Shown here one piece after another: positions 49,701 through 60,969 of a stretch of 64,000 bases of DNA (the first letter of the stretch is position 1; each line of letters starts with the position of its first letter). The stretch is from Parasponia andersonii. Its lineage: Eukaryota; Streptophyta; Magnoliopsida; Rosales; Cannabaceae. The stretch spans positions 193,790 through 257,789 of the forward strand of contig JXTB01000177.1 of assembly GCA_002914805.1 (NCBI GenBank). The letters run 5' to 3'. The notes beneath the pieces are model-generated. The model saw only the letters and a program-made list of their open reading frames with translations, searched no databases and was not told the DNA's origin. Both the position numbers and the translations under genes were made by a program.

Positions 49701-50417
49701 ATACATTGTACTTATTGAGCAAAAGCTCACATTTTATGAGAATTCATACTATAGGTATCAAAGGAAAGAAACCTCTGATTTGATTAATGAGTTAGCTAGA
49801 ATTGAGGCGGAGATGAATGCAAGACACGGGCAATGGAATACCACCATTAAAATTACTTCCACATTTTTATTATGAGACAAATGATTTCAATTATTTAAGC
49901 TTAATGTTGTTTGAAAATATATTTATAACTTGGCATTTTATTTCACAATGCATGATTTTATTAAATTGAATTTGAAAAAATATTTCAATTGAATAGAGTT
50001 TAAATGAATGATTTACAAAAGATCTAAAAAGAAAATATTTTGATTTAAATAAATGCAAAATACAAGGAGTTCTGTCAAAGAGACCTAAACTGCCTAAGGA
50101 GAGCTTGAGACTTAAGTGGTCCGTATGTGACTCCCCTCTTCACTTAGGAGCCCTTTATGATTGCGCATTATTTAAATCATCCTAAGAAAAAGTTTATAAA
50201 CAAATATAAATAAAGATTACTTAACTATTGAGAAGCATTTTATTTGTTTTCAAAATTATCAAATTAAATAAATGGTTAGTTATGAAAATAAAACTCTTTA
50301 AAAAAAATAAAAATATAAAAAAAAATTGTCATGAATTTTCAACGTCTAAATTTCTCTTTTTAAATAAATAAGCCAAGAATGTAAGTAGTTAACGGTCCGA
50401 AAAGTTGGATCTTTACA
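46768..50417 (+). mobile_element. Unclassified 3.65-kb TG...CA insert in the right LTR of the LARD-like element
   Basis: It starts TGTAACTCTC and ends GGATCTTTACA, with near-identical 5-bp flanks (TCTCC at 46763-46767, TCTTC at 50418-50422). Removing it and one flank leaves an LTR of 1560 bp against 1559 for the left LTR, which supports both borders. No protein motif was seen. The plus strand has a GGCCTATAAATAGATCC promoter-like word at about 47686-47702 preceded by direct repeats. From 48174 (TGTAAGACCC) to the right end it resembles a gypsy-type LTR in layout, with a TTGAGCAAAAGCTCAC stretch near 49716-49731. It may be a long solo LTR, or two pieces. Fossil. Confidence 0.6.
47292..47545. 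repeat. Direct repeat, unit about 116 bp
   Basis: ATAGACAAAA(C/G)TAATT begins units at 47292 and 47408, each followed by 'agctttt(a/g)tctc(t/c)aaaataattcaaaaggta'; a partial third unit follows near 47530. They lie 150-400 bases upstream of the promoter-like TATA word. Confidence 0.8.
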
Positions 50418-51159
50418 TCTTCTCTTCAAATCTCTAACCTTGCTATGGAGGTTTAAGTGTACATTTATAAGGCATCTATATGACCTAAGATGGAGGGAAT
50501 TCTAACCATTCGATCAGATACAATCAAGGGCTGAGATTTCACTTAAAATCTAGCTAAAATGCGACTACCTAGATGAGAGGGGAGCACTGCGGTGCTTGAC
50601 AACCAACACTAAGGTGCTTGTTAAAATTGACCACTTACTGAAAACCGAGTGTGCTGCGACGCTCTGTATGTAATGTTGTTGTGTTTAGTTGAAAATGGGG
50701 GAGCTCTGTGCGCTGTGACGCTCTAAGGCCAGCGCTGCGACACTTTCCTTTCTGCCCAAAATTTGTCTTTTCAGCCAAAATTGAGAGCACCTAGACGCTC
50801 TCAAATAACATCTAAGTGCTTCAATTGTTGCCTCCAATGTCCATATTGACTCATTCACTTGCATTTGAACATATCTAAGGCTTCAAAATTCTTCTTTTTT
50901 GGTGTCTAATTTACACTAAGCTTTAATCTCTTATTTTCTACAACATAAAAACGAAATAACATTAAAACAACACAAATGTGTTTGAGAACTTACAAATATT
51001 TGAATTGGAAAATACTTAATTTGTATGTGAAATGCACACTCAGCAAGAATGGATGGTAAAAGTCTTCTAACTTCGTGATTTAACCCCCGGTGCAGATTTC
51101 TCTTTATTTTAATCCCAAAAAATGAGTAAAATAATTGTTATGACTTTATAAAATTCAAG

Positions 51160-51874
51160 GTTTTTATAGGTGCCATCTAAGAGTACAGGCACACGACTAG
51201 GTGTAGTTAGAGTTGACACAGCCTTGGGATTAAAAATTTTTATGCATTCCAAGGAATAATAATATATTTACATTTAGACAAAAAGAGACCAGAACCAGTG
51301 GGAACGAACTCTACACCTCGAAAGTAAGAAATATTGTGAAGATCTTTAATGGAGTATTTAGTTAGAAGATCCGAAATAATTTTCTTCAAAGAGTATTGCT
51401 ATGTAACAATGATGTTCTCGATATACACTAGCAAGAAAACTGTGAAATCTATTTGACAAAAAAGTAAATGAAGAGTTATCAGACTAAGAATTAACAAGCC
51501 CAAATGATAACAAATAATGATGTAACTCGTGATACCTGGCCGTGGAGCTTCCTTAAGGCTATAAAGAATCTTGTTGAGGCGGTAAACCTGATGAGGATAT
51601 TGTTAACCATAATGACATGGTCAAAGAGATGGCCACACAATAAGACATTATTAATATCAAGCTGGTGCAGATGCCAGCCACGGGCCAAGGCAAGGCTACG
51701 AATCAGGCGAGTAGTTGTGGGTTTAACCATAAGACTAAAAATCCTATGAAAATGATTACTGGGTCATTGATGGGAACCTTTTGGGACTAGATTAGATTTA
51801 TAATAATCAATAGATAGCACTTGAAATGAAATACCCATTTATATTTAAGTAAATTCAGAGAAGCTAGAGGAGGA
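51160..51874 (-). mobile_element. Old Ty1/copia fossil, reverse-transcriptase piece
   Basis: Minus-strand translation shows copia reverse-transcriptase landmarks: VKPTTTRLIRSLALARGWHL then HQLDINNVLLCGHL, and further left words typical of the later part of the domain. Same strand and domain order as the pieces at 38830-39428 and 55680-55870, so one old element split by later insertions. Broken, with many breaks. Confidence 0.75.
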
Positions 51875-52355
51875 TGTTAGTGGAGGAGCTTTAAATTCTC
51901 AGTGTAATCGTGTATGCAAAACACAGTTTGCATATTATACATGGTAAAAGAAAAGAAAAATAAAACATGTACAAACTATGTGTGATAAGTGTGGTATATT
52001 AGGAAACTTTGAGAGAAAAATGTGTAAAGTTTGGAGGAGCCTCAACTATAAATAGGATATTCATCTTTCATTATTTATCATCTCAGAGAAGTGAAAAACA
52101 CCAAGTATAGTGAGAGTAAAATAGAAAGATTTTATTCTTGAGAGTTAGAGAAAAATACAGTTTTTATCTTGGGTGTATTCGGGGTCTGGGTGTGAGGAGT
52201 GCTGAGTGAGTGTTTGTAAACACTGTGGACGTAGCCAAATTAGTGAACCACACTAATTTTATGTGTATCTTGTTTATTTATTTCGGCATTATTTTTCACA
52301 TTTATTTTTATCGCTTCCACTATTGTGTGTCTATTAGGGAGATTATTCCCTAACA
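51875..52355 (+). repeat. Left LTR of the Tork-type copia
   Basis: 481 bp, TGTTAGTGG...CCCTAACA, with CTATAAATAGGATATTC (52045 region) as the likely TATA box. Directly followed by the primer-binding site. Confidence 0.92.
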
Positions 52356-52357
52356 AC

Positions 52358-52369
52358 TGGTATCAGAGC
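52358..52369 (+). other. Primer-binding site, tRNA-iMet
   Basis: TGGTATCAGAGC, exact complement of the 3' end of plant initiator tRNA-Met, two bases after the left LTR. Confidence 0.92.
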
Positions 52370-52389
52370 GAAGGTTTGATTTTAGTGGG

Positions 52390-53224
52390 AGCGATGGCCG
52401 GAGGTGAAGGATCATGACCCGGAATTGATAAGTTCGACGGTACAGACTTCTCATACCGGAGATTACAGATTAATGATTATCTGTATAGTAAAAAGTTACA
52501 TCAGTCTCTATCAGGGAAAAAACTCGAGAAGACGGAGAATGACAACTAGGAACTCCTTGATCGATAGGTGTTAAGCGTAATCTGATTGACGCTAACGAAG
52601 AACATTGCTCATAATGTGGCAGAGGCGAAAAATACAGCAGAGATGATGAGCATCATTTCAGACTTGTATGAGAAACCGTCGGCAAACAATGAGGTACATC
52701 TGAGGACGAAGTTATTTTATCTAAAGTTGGGAGAAGGTGCTTCAGTTACAACACATATCAATGAGTTTAACACGATCGTCTCTCAGTTGACCTCAGTCGA
52801 AATTAATTTTGACGATGAAGTTCGTGCTCTAATTCTTCTAGCGTCTCTACCAAATAGCTGGGAACCAATGAGGGCTACTGGTAGTAATTCTGTAGGCAAA
52901 GGAAAGCTGCAATTCAATGATGTTAGAGACTGGATTTTGGCAGAAGAAGTTTCCAGAATTGATTTGGGTGAAGGTGCATCATCGAGTTCTGCCCTAAATC
53001 TCGAGAACAGGGGCAAAAGCAGCGAGAAGAATTCTAACCAAGGTCATGGTAAGTCCAAGTCAAGGAATGGCAGAGACAAGTCCAAATCTGGAAGAAGGCT
53101 GAAATGCTGGAATTATGGCAAGACTTGCCACATAAAAAAGAATTGTAGAGCATCAAGGAGAGACAATAGTAGAAACGATGCGAATGCTGTGACTGATGAG
53201 GTACAAGTTTGTTATCGTTTCTAG
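52390..53224 (+). pseudogene. gag region of the Tork-type copia
   Basis: Carries the copia gag pattern: a helical domain with LFYLKLGEGASVTTHINEF and LLASLPNSWEPM, a basic Ser/Arg/Lys-rich linker, then a zinc-knuckle region (CWNYGKTCHIKKNC). Fossil part of the element at 51875-55679; described here only as a part. Confidence 0.85.
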
Positions 53225-53689
53225 GATGACAAAAATCGGAAGATCATCAGAAGCAGGGACATCATATTCAACGAAGAAGTGATGTACAGGGATAGATTAG
53301 GCACCGGAGCTGATAGTGAATGTCCTGAAGGAAAAAAAGGCTGGGGTAATACCATGAGATTCCAATAGATAAAATGAAGATTAATGATGGCGAGAAAGAT
53401 CAAGAAGTTGTAGCACCAGCAGCAGACCTACAGACCCCAGTGGGTGAACTCAGAAGATCTTCTAGAATAATTTGACCTCTTCAGAGATATTTCCCAGCAC
53501 TGCATTACATTCTATTAACTAATAAAGATGAGCCAGAGACTTATGAAGAAGCAGTGCAGCATGATGAGTCAACCTAGTGGGAGTTAGCCATGATAGATGA
53601 GATGAACTCACTGGCGTCCAATCAGACATTGGAGTTGGCAGAACTAACAGAAGGAAAGAAGGCATTACACAACAAGTGGGTGTACCGAA

Positions 53690-55078
53690 TAAAAGAAGAA
53701 CATGATGGTAGTAAACGGTACAAAGCAAGACTTGTTATCAAAGATTTTCAATAGAATGAAGGCATCGATTACATCGAGATTTTCTCTCCAGTAGTCAAAT
53801 TGACCACTATCAGAACAGTACTTGGGTTGGTGGCTAAAGAAGACTTACATCTAGAGCAATTAGATGTCAAGACGACATTTCTTCATGGTGACCTGGAGGA
53901 AGAAATTTACATGAAGCAACCACAAGGTTTTGAAGTACAAGGGAAGGAAAGAATGGTATGCAAACTTCAAAAAAGCCTGTATGGCCTGAAACAGGCTCCA
54001 AGATAGTAGTACAAGAAGTTGATGCATTTATGAGTAATAATAGTTACTTACAGTGCCACACAGATCACTGTTGTTACGTGAAGAGGTTTGACAATTCCTA
54101 TATTATTCTACCTTTATATGTAGATTATATATTGATTGTTGGAGCTAATATGGAGAAAATTGATAAGCTCAAGAGAGAATTGTCAATGGAGTTTTTTATG
54201 AAGGATTTAGGAGCTACAAAGCAAATCCTTAGGATGCAGATTTCTAGAGATAGGATGAATGGGAGTTTAAAGCTATCTCAGGAGGAGTATATGAAGAAGG
54301 TGCTTAGCAGATTCAACATAAATGGTGCAAAGCCTGTAAGTACTCCTTTAGCTAGTCACTTTAAACTAACCAAGGAACAGTTACCCTTAACAGAGCAGGA
54401 GCAAGCTCACATGGCCAAGGTACCATATTCTTCTACTATTGGCAGTCTTATGTATGCTATGGTATGTACTAGACTAGATATAGCACATGCAATGGGAGTC
54501 GTGAGCTGATATATGAGTAATCCAGAAAAACAACATTGAGAAGCGGCGAAGTAGATTCTTAGGTATTTGAGAGGCACCAGCAACATGGCTTTATACTTTA
54601 GAAAGCAGATTTGGGTCTACAGGGTTATGTTGATGCTGACATGGCTGGTGATATAGATGGCAGGAAGAGGACCATTGGATATATATTTACATTAGGTGGT
54701 ACGACAATCAGTTGGGTCTCAAAGCTACAAAAATTGTAGCTCTATCCACTACTGAAGCAGAGTATATTGCTATGACAGAAGCAAGTAAGGAGTTGATCTG
54801 GTTATAGAGCTTCTTGGAGGAACTGGGTTAGATTTATGGGAAGAACATTTTGCATTGTGATAGTCAAAGTGCTATTCATCTCGCAAAGAACCCTGTGTAT
54901 TATGCCTGAACAGAGCATATGCAGGTTCGGTATCACTTCATATGCTCAGCTTTGGAAGATAAAGTCTTGGTCCTAGAGAAGATTTCAGGAAGCAAGAACC
55001 CAACAGATGTATTGAGTAAAATGGTGACCATTGACAAACTGAAATTGTGTTCAGCTTCAGTTAACTTGCAAGCATGAA
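53690..55078 (+). pseudogene. Reverse transcriptase and RNase H region of the Tork-type copia
   Basis: Landmarks in order: EQLDVKTTFLHGDLEEEIYM, SLYGLKQAPR, LPLYVDYILIVG, MKDLGATKQILRMQISRDR, VPYSSTIGSLMYAMVCTRLD and, in RNase H, words like LSTTEAEYIAM. These identify the Tork/Tnt1-like copia lineage. Broken; fossil. Confidence 0.88.
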
Positions 55079-55149
55079 GAAGAAGAAACGAGCTACTGCA
55101 TTGATCGTGTGTAAAGACATGATTGGAATCACATCTTCAAGTAAGAGAT

Positions 55150-55679
55150 TGTTAGTGGAGGAGCTTTAAATGCTCAGTGTCTTAATCGTGTATGCAAAAC
55201 ATGATTTGCATATTATACACGGTAAAAGAAAAGAAAAATAAAACGTGTACAAACCATGTGTGCTAAGTGTGGTATATTAGGAAACTTTGAGATGAAAATG
55301 TGTAAAATTTGGAGGAGTCTCAACTATAAATAGGGTCTTCATCTCTCATTGTCTATCATTCCAGAGAAGTGAGAAACACCAAGCATAGTGAGAGTAAAAT
55401 AGAGAGATTTTATTCTTGAAAGTTAGAGAAAAATACAGTTTTTCTCTTGAGTGTATTTGGAGTCTGGGTGTGAGGAGTGCTGAGTGAGTGTTTGTAAATA
55501 CTTGTAAAGATTTCTTTTCTCCCTATAGTGAAGATCTGCAGCAGCTCTATGGACGTAGCCAAATTCGTGAAATAAGCTAATTTTGTGTGTGTCTTATTTA
55601 TTTATTTCGACATAATTTTTCACATTTATTTTTATCGCTTCCACTATTATGTGTCTATTGAGGAGGTTATTCCCTAACA
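55150..55679 (+). repeat. Right LTR of the Tork-type copia
   Basis: 530 bp, same ends as the left LTR, preceded by a short purine-rich AAGTAAGAGAT stretch where the polypurine tract belongs. Confidence 0.92.
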
Positions 55680-55870
55680 GAGGAACCATATCCCAAGTAC
55701 CATTGTGAAGATGGGTGATGAACTCATCAGATATAACATTATGCTATTTAGGATATTCAAGCGTACGAGAGACACTCTCAATTAGTTTAGGATTCTTAGA
55801 AGTGTGTGAGTGTGTAGAAGGGAATTGATTCAAACTCTAATTAGGACAATTTAGGTATAATTTCAAAATT
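55680..55870 (-). mobile_element. Old Ty1/copia fossil, piece preceding the reverse transcriptase
   Basis: Minus-strand translation includes DEFITHLHNGTWDMVP, the conserved copia stretch just before the reverse transcriptase core. It is the other flank of the Tork-type insertion; the same fossil continues at 51874 on the far side. Confidence 0.75.
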
Positions 55871-55887
55871 AAAAATAAAAAAAAGCG

Positions 55888-57800
55888 TATGACCTAAACC
55901 CCAGGTCAGTGGCAGAAAGAGAATTTTACAAGTGGAAATTCAAAGGTTATTTTAGAAAAATTCATAAAAATAATTTTAAAAGAAAAATTCCCACAGTTTT
56001 GTGATCACTATTAGACTTAGATTGTTAATGAAATGTATTAAAACAAATCAAGCATCATTATCAATAGTCTCACAATCCAACACACTAGTTATACAGACAG
56101 AGTCCGTGAAACAGGCTTGTTAATATTTAATATAAGTCAAGATAAATAACAACATTATTTACCTAGTTTCCAATTTCTTATACGGTAACCAACTCCTCAA
56201 TCATTTGCTCCCGAGTTTCCAAAGTCATACCGAGCACTGCCTGAGAGGGGAAAAGTAAGGGATGAGCATTCATATGCTCAGTAGGAATTTAATTACCTTT
56301 TAGATTGATGCAATTTCTCAAATATGCTTGGTTAATTCCTTTAATTCCATATATAAATCAAATTTATAAATCTATTAGTATCCAGAATAGTCATATATTC
56401 AAAACCAAAATTGAAACCACATCATTGTATATATCATACATCAACAAGGATATAAGTGAGCTCTCATCCTCCCATCATGACACTACTTATAGGCGTATCA
56501 GATAAAAACCTACGCAGAGGCCTAGGTGTCTCACCTAGTGCTGTAGTAACTCACCAATGACCTAAAAATACCGCGATGCTATAACGGAACTCAAGTGTAT
56601 GATCCTATGGTATGTACAACGTGTAAAAGTTCACGGCTACCATGCATCCAATAATCAAATCATGCTTTAAAAATTCAACTTATCATTATGCTAGGATTTA
56701 TTATAACATAGGCAGCACACCACTATTTTACCCCAAAACTAGTATGTAAAAATATATAAAATAATTTACGAAATCCAATCCGAGTATAACCCAACAATTA
56801 ACAATACTTTCTTTAACCATCGTAAAATCATGTTTTTTCATAAATAAATTTTAATGCAAATAAAATCCAAAACAAATATAAAAATTAGGTAATCGAACCC
56901 CTACCTTGCTATGGTGTTAATACCAGGTCAATGACGCCCGAAAAATCCCTGGTTAGTTACTCATATACATAAACGATAATTTTTGGTTCCTAGTAAGTCC
57001 ACTTGAAAAAGTGACTTTTCCACCGGAACTTCACCACTAAATTCGGAGTACCCAAAAATACTAGGTGAGATATATACTTTATCAAAAAATGGGTCCCGGT
57101 GCGGGACCGGCGGGTGGAATGCAAAACGGTGCAATTTGTGCCACGAAATTTCTATTTTTATTCCACAACAAAACATAGTGATATTTTATATCAAAATTCA
57201 TATCTCAGCCTCACTGAATCCAAATTCGAAATCAGAACTTAGTTTCGAGATCCCTAGCATTAATTAAGCCCAAAAATCCGAGAATTACATAAATACTACA
57301 TTTTGAAAATAATTAGAAAAATATTCTTTTTTTTAATTATTATTTACCGCACTTACCGTTACCTTTTTTACTTTTACCAATTGTAATTATTCATAATTTT
57401 TAACCCTCTTTCACCTCATTTATTTACCTCGAGTAAATAAATCATTTAATCAAAATAATTACATGAATATCACTTTTTACATAGTTGGTGAAAACGGTAA
57501 AAATGGTAAAAACTTACCGGAGATGAATTTTAACATGAAACCACTTAGAGTTGATCGGCGACAATGAGTGGTGCTTCACTTGTTAGAGGTGTCAAAAATG
57601 GAGGTCGGACGGTGCTCCGACGGCTGGAAAACCTCGCCGGAGGTGGAATCTTTGCAAAGTTGCTACGGCTTTGTTCGACGTGGAAATGAGGCGAGACCAG
57701 TGGCGTTAGATTCTCTTCAAAAGCCCTTCGATGTGGGCTAGTGTGTTAGCTAAGGCGGGTGGCGATACGGTGGCTGTAGGCAGCGGCAGATCTGGCCTTA
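55888..57800 (-). repeat. 3' LTR of the Tekay-like element
   Basis: Matches the right LTR over most of its length, for example 55903-55980 with 62617-62700 and 56921-57360 with 63500-63960. The inner, GC-rich part (57550-57790) corresponds to the GC-rich island of the solo LTR at 21772. Confidence 0.85.
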
Positions 57801-57907
57801 AAGGAATTTCATCTCAAAATTCGAATACAATACTATGATCAAAGTACAACTTCTAGCTGAAAGTTAAATAAATGAGGATACTTCTCATACATATCTGTTT
57901 CAAGCTC

Positions 57908-58960
57908 TCAAGTGGTTTCATCTTCCTTATGATGTTGCCAGAGAATCTTGACAAGCGATATTTCTCTATTTCGAAGCACTTTGAGCTCTCTTCCCAATAT
58001 TCGAACTAGTTGTTCATCATATATTACATCTTCTTGTAATGGCACTTCCACATACTGAATGACATGAAATAGGTCAGGCACATACTTTCTGAGTATCGAG
58101 ACATGAGAAATAATGTGCACACGGCCCAATTGCAGAGGCAAATCTAAGCAATGTGCTACTGGCCCAATTCTAGCAGTATTCTCGAATATTCCAATATACC
58201 TTGGAGCCAATTTGCCTTTTAGTCCGAATCTAGTGATCCCACACCTAGGCATAACTTTCAAGAATACTTGATCACCAACTTCGAACTCTACTTCGCGTCT
58301 CTTTAGATCTGCATAGCTTTTCTGATGACTTTGCATAACCTTGAGTCTTTCCTGAATCTTGGTAATTTTCTCAGTAGTCTCTTGTATCAATTCTGGCCCA
58401 AGAGTAACACACTCCTCTACATCAGCCTAACACAAGGGTGATCTACATGGTCTCCTATATAATACTTCATATAGAGCCATGCCAAGACTGGCTTGGTAGC
58501 TGTTATTGTAAGCAAATTCTACCAATGACAGGTGATCATCCCAGCTTCCACCAAAATCTAGTATACAAAAGTGAAGCATGTCTTCTAAAGTCTGAATAGT
58601 CCTCTCAGATTGGCCATCTGTTTAAGGATGATGCTGTACTGAGATTTAGTTTTATCCCCAAAGTTCTCTGTAAAGCTTTCTAGAACTTTGATGTAAATCT
58701 TGGGTCTCTATTAGAAACTATGCTTGATGGCACCCCATGCAAACGAATAACATTATCAATGTAGAGACGACTTAGCTTGTTGAGTGAAAAGTCAAACCTG
58801 ATTGATATAAAATGAGTAGCCTTTGTCATCCGATCAACTATCATCCAATCTGCGTCATTCTTTCTTCGAGTCATTAGCAAACCTATCACAAAGTCCATTA
58901 TGATCTTATCCCATTTCCACTTCGGTATGGGTAAAGGTTGTAGCAGTTCTACAGGCCTCT
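57908..58960 (-). pseudogene. Integrase region of the Tekay-like element
   Basis: Contains the core words DWMIVDRMTKATHFI and LHGVPSSIVSNRDPRF, then the C-terminal DQVFLKVMPRCG, KGKLAPRYIG and VHIISHVSILRKYVPD typical of chromoviruses of the Tekay lineage. Fossil part. Confidence 0.88.
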
Positions 58961-59499
58961 GGTGTTCGACCTTGACTTATTGATAAGTCATGCACTTAGC
59001 TACAAAAGTAGCTACATCACGCCTCATACCTTTCGACTAATACTATCTTTTCAGATCATGGTACATTTTTGTGCTACCAGGATGTACAACAAGTTTAGAC
59101 TTATGAGCCTCAGTAAGAATAGCCTCTCTAAGGTCAGGATTATTAGCTACCACTAGCTTTCCTCTGAAAAGTATAAATCTTTCTCTGTTTGTACTCCAAC
59201 TTTCTAGATGTTCACCATTTTTGAGTTGATTCTAAATCGCTATCAACTCTTGAAATTGCCACTGATTTTGTTACACAGTCTGGAGAAGTGCAGGTATGGC
59301 AACAACATTATTGAGATAAGCAGCTTTATTAGTATCAAAATACTGTAAATCGTAATCACCAATTGCCACTATGTTCTTCCAATATTGAAAAATAAGTGCA
59401 GCTAACATACCATGAGGTTTTCTACTCAAGGCATTAGCTACAACATTAGCCTTGCTAGGATGGTATCATAGTTTGAAGTTATAGTCTTCCATGTAGTCA

Positions 59500-60830
59500 A
59501 CCCATCTACACTACCTTAATTTCAAATCATGTTGAGTGAAAAGATACTTCAAACTCTTATGATTAGAGAATATGTCAAACTTCACACCATACAGATAACA
59601 TCTCCAAATCTTGAGGGCAAAAATTACTGCTGCAAGTTCTAGGTCATAAGTAGGATAATTTTTCTCATATGGCTTTAACTGATGAGAAGCATAAGCCATT
59701 ACCCTGCCATTTTGCATTAAGACACATCCCAATCCAGAACTAGAAGCATCAGTGTATACAATATAAAGTTCATTACTGTTAGGAATAGTAAGAATAGGTG
59801 TAGCATTCAATCTCTTTTTTAGTTCCATGAAAGCCTCTTCACAATCATTATTCCATATGAACTTGACATCTTTTCTTGTTAATTTGGTCAAAGGCAAAGC
59901 AATTCTCAAGAAATTCTCCACAAAATGATGATAGCAGCCCGCTAAACTGAGGAATCTTCTAATCTCAGTTACATTCTTCAGTCTTTCCCACTTAAGTACA
60001 GATTCTATCTTAGTAGGATCGACTGAAATACCCTTCTGAGAAATCATGTGCCCTAAGAATTTCACTTCTGTCATCTAAAAATTATACTTGGATCTCTTGG
60101 CATACAATTGATGATCTCTCAAAATTTGAAGTATAGTCCTCAAATGTTTAGCATACTCCTTTCGAGTCTTTGAGTATATCAAGATATTATCAATAAAGAT
60201 AACCATAAACTGATCTAGATAAGGTCTTAAAACTCTGTTCATGAGGATCATAAATGCTGCAGGAGCATTAGTCAGATTAAATGACATAACCAGGAACTCA
60301 AAATGACCATAACGAATCCTGAATGCAGTTTTCGGCATGTCTTCTTTCCAAATCTTTAACTGGTGATAACTTGATCTAAGATCAATTTTGGAAAAGAATT
60401 TAGATCCACCCAGTTGATCGAACAACTCATCAATCCTTGGTAGAGGATAACTGTTCTTTACAGTAAGCTGATTCAGTCGTCTGTAGTCAACACAGAGTCT
60501 GAGCATATCATCAGCTTTCTTGGCAAACAACATAGGAGCACCCCATGGAGAAGTACTGTTCCTGATTAATTCCTTTGACGAAAGATCATCCAGCCGACTT
60601 CTTAACTCGGTCAATTATGCTGGAGCCATGCGATAGGCTGGAATAGAAACTGGCTGCCCTCTGGGAATCAAATTAATACAGAACTCGATCTCCTTGTCAG
60701 GTGGTAGCCCCGGTAAATCGTCCGGAAAAACATCTGGAAACTCGCTAACCACTGATATCCAGGGATGTTGATCATCAGTTCCCACATCATCATTAATGGT
60801 AAACAAATTCTCGTAGCGCTAGAGTTTCTT
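59500..60830 (-). pseudogene. Reverse transcriptase and RNase H region of the Tekay-like element
   Basis: Reverse transcriptase words [35 protein letters not shown] and [15 protein letters not shown]; RNase H words [15 protein letters not shown] and [18 protein letters not shown]. Fossil part. Confidence 0.92.
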
Positions 60831-60969
60831 CCTTCCACCCATGTATGCTTTTAAAATTGGACTTGGTTTCAAGGGATTTAGACAAGCTTGATAAATAACA
60901 GGACATCCATCCTCAAGCAAAAGAGTAACCCTCTTTTTGAAACAATTAATAGTGGTTCGATATTTGGAT

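Larger units (their letters stand above)
41500..51045 (-). mobile_element. LARD-like non-autonomous LTR retroelement with nested inserts
   Basis: Two LTRs (41500-43058; 45831-51045, the latter interrupted) enclose about 2.8 kb without recognisable gag or pol. The outer ends are TG...CA and are flanked by exact copies of AGAAT (41495-41499 and 51046-51050). Beside the right LTR, a minus-strand primer site like the end of tRNA-Asp lies at 45811-45824. Beside the left LTR, a minus-strand GAGGACAAGC...GAGTTTATGGGTATT stretch resembles the polypurine region of plant Tat/Athila gypsy elements. Minus orientation follows from both. LTRs differ at many sites by eye, so the element is old. Fossil. Confidence 0.85.
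51875..55679 (+). mobile_element. Ty1/copia element, Tork (Tnt1-like) lineage, inserted in the old copia
   Basis: Both LTRs (51875-52355 and 55150-55679) begin TGTTAGTGGAGG and end CCCTAACA, and the element is flanked by exact GAGGA copies (51870-51874 and 55680-55684). Order: left LTR, tRNA-iMet primer site, gag, reverse transcriptase, RNase H, right LTR, all plus strand. The total of 3.8 kb is short for an autonomous copia and the element is broken, with several breaks. LTRs are similar by eye apart from a length difference, so it is younger than its surroundings. Confidence 0.92.

Noticed and set aside
48174-50417. Separate solo LTR starting at TGTAAGACCC
   Set aside because: The flanks do not match (TTAAG on the left, TCTTC on the right), whereas the larger unit from 46768 has near-matching flanks and restores the LTR length. 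Kept as an alternative only.
53800-54509. Host gene encoding reverse transcriptase-like protein
   Set aside because: It lies between paired LTRs with primer site and target duplication, so it is part of the Tork copia fossil.
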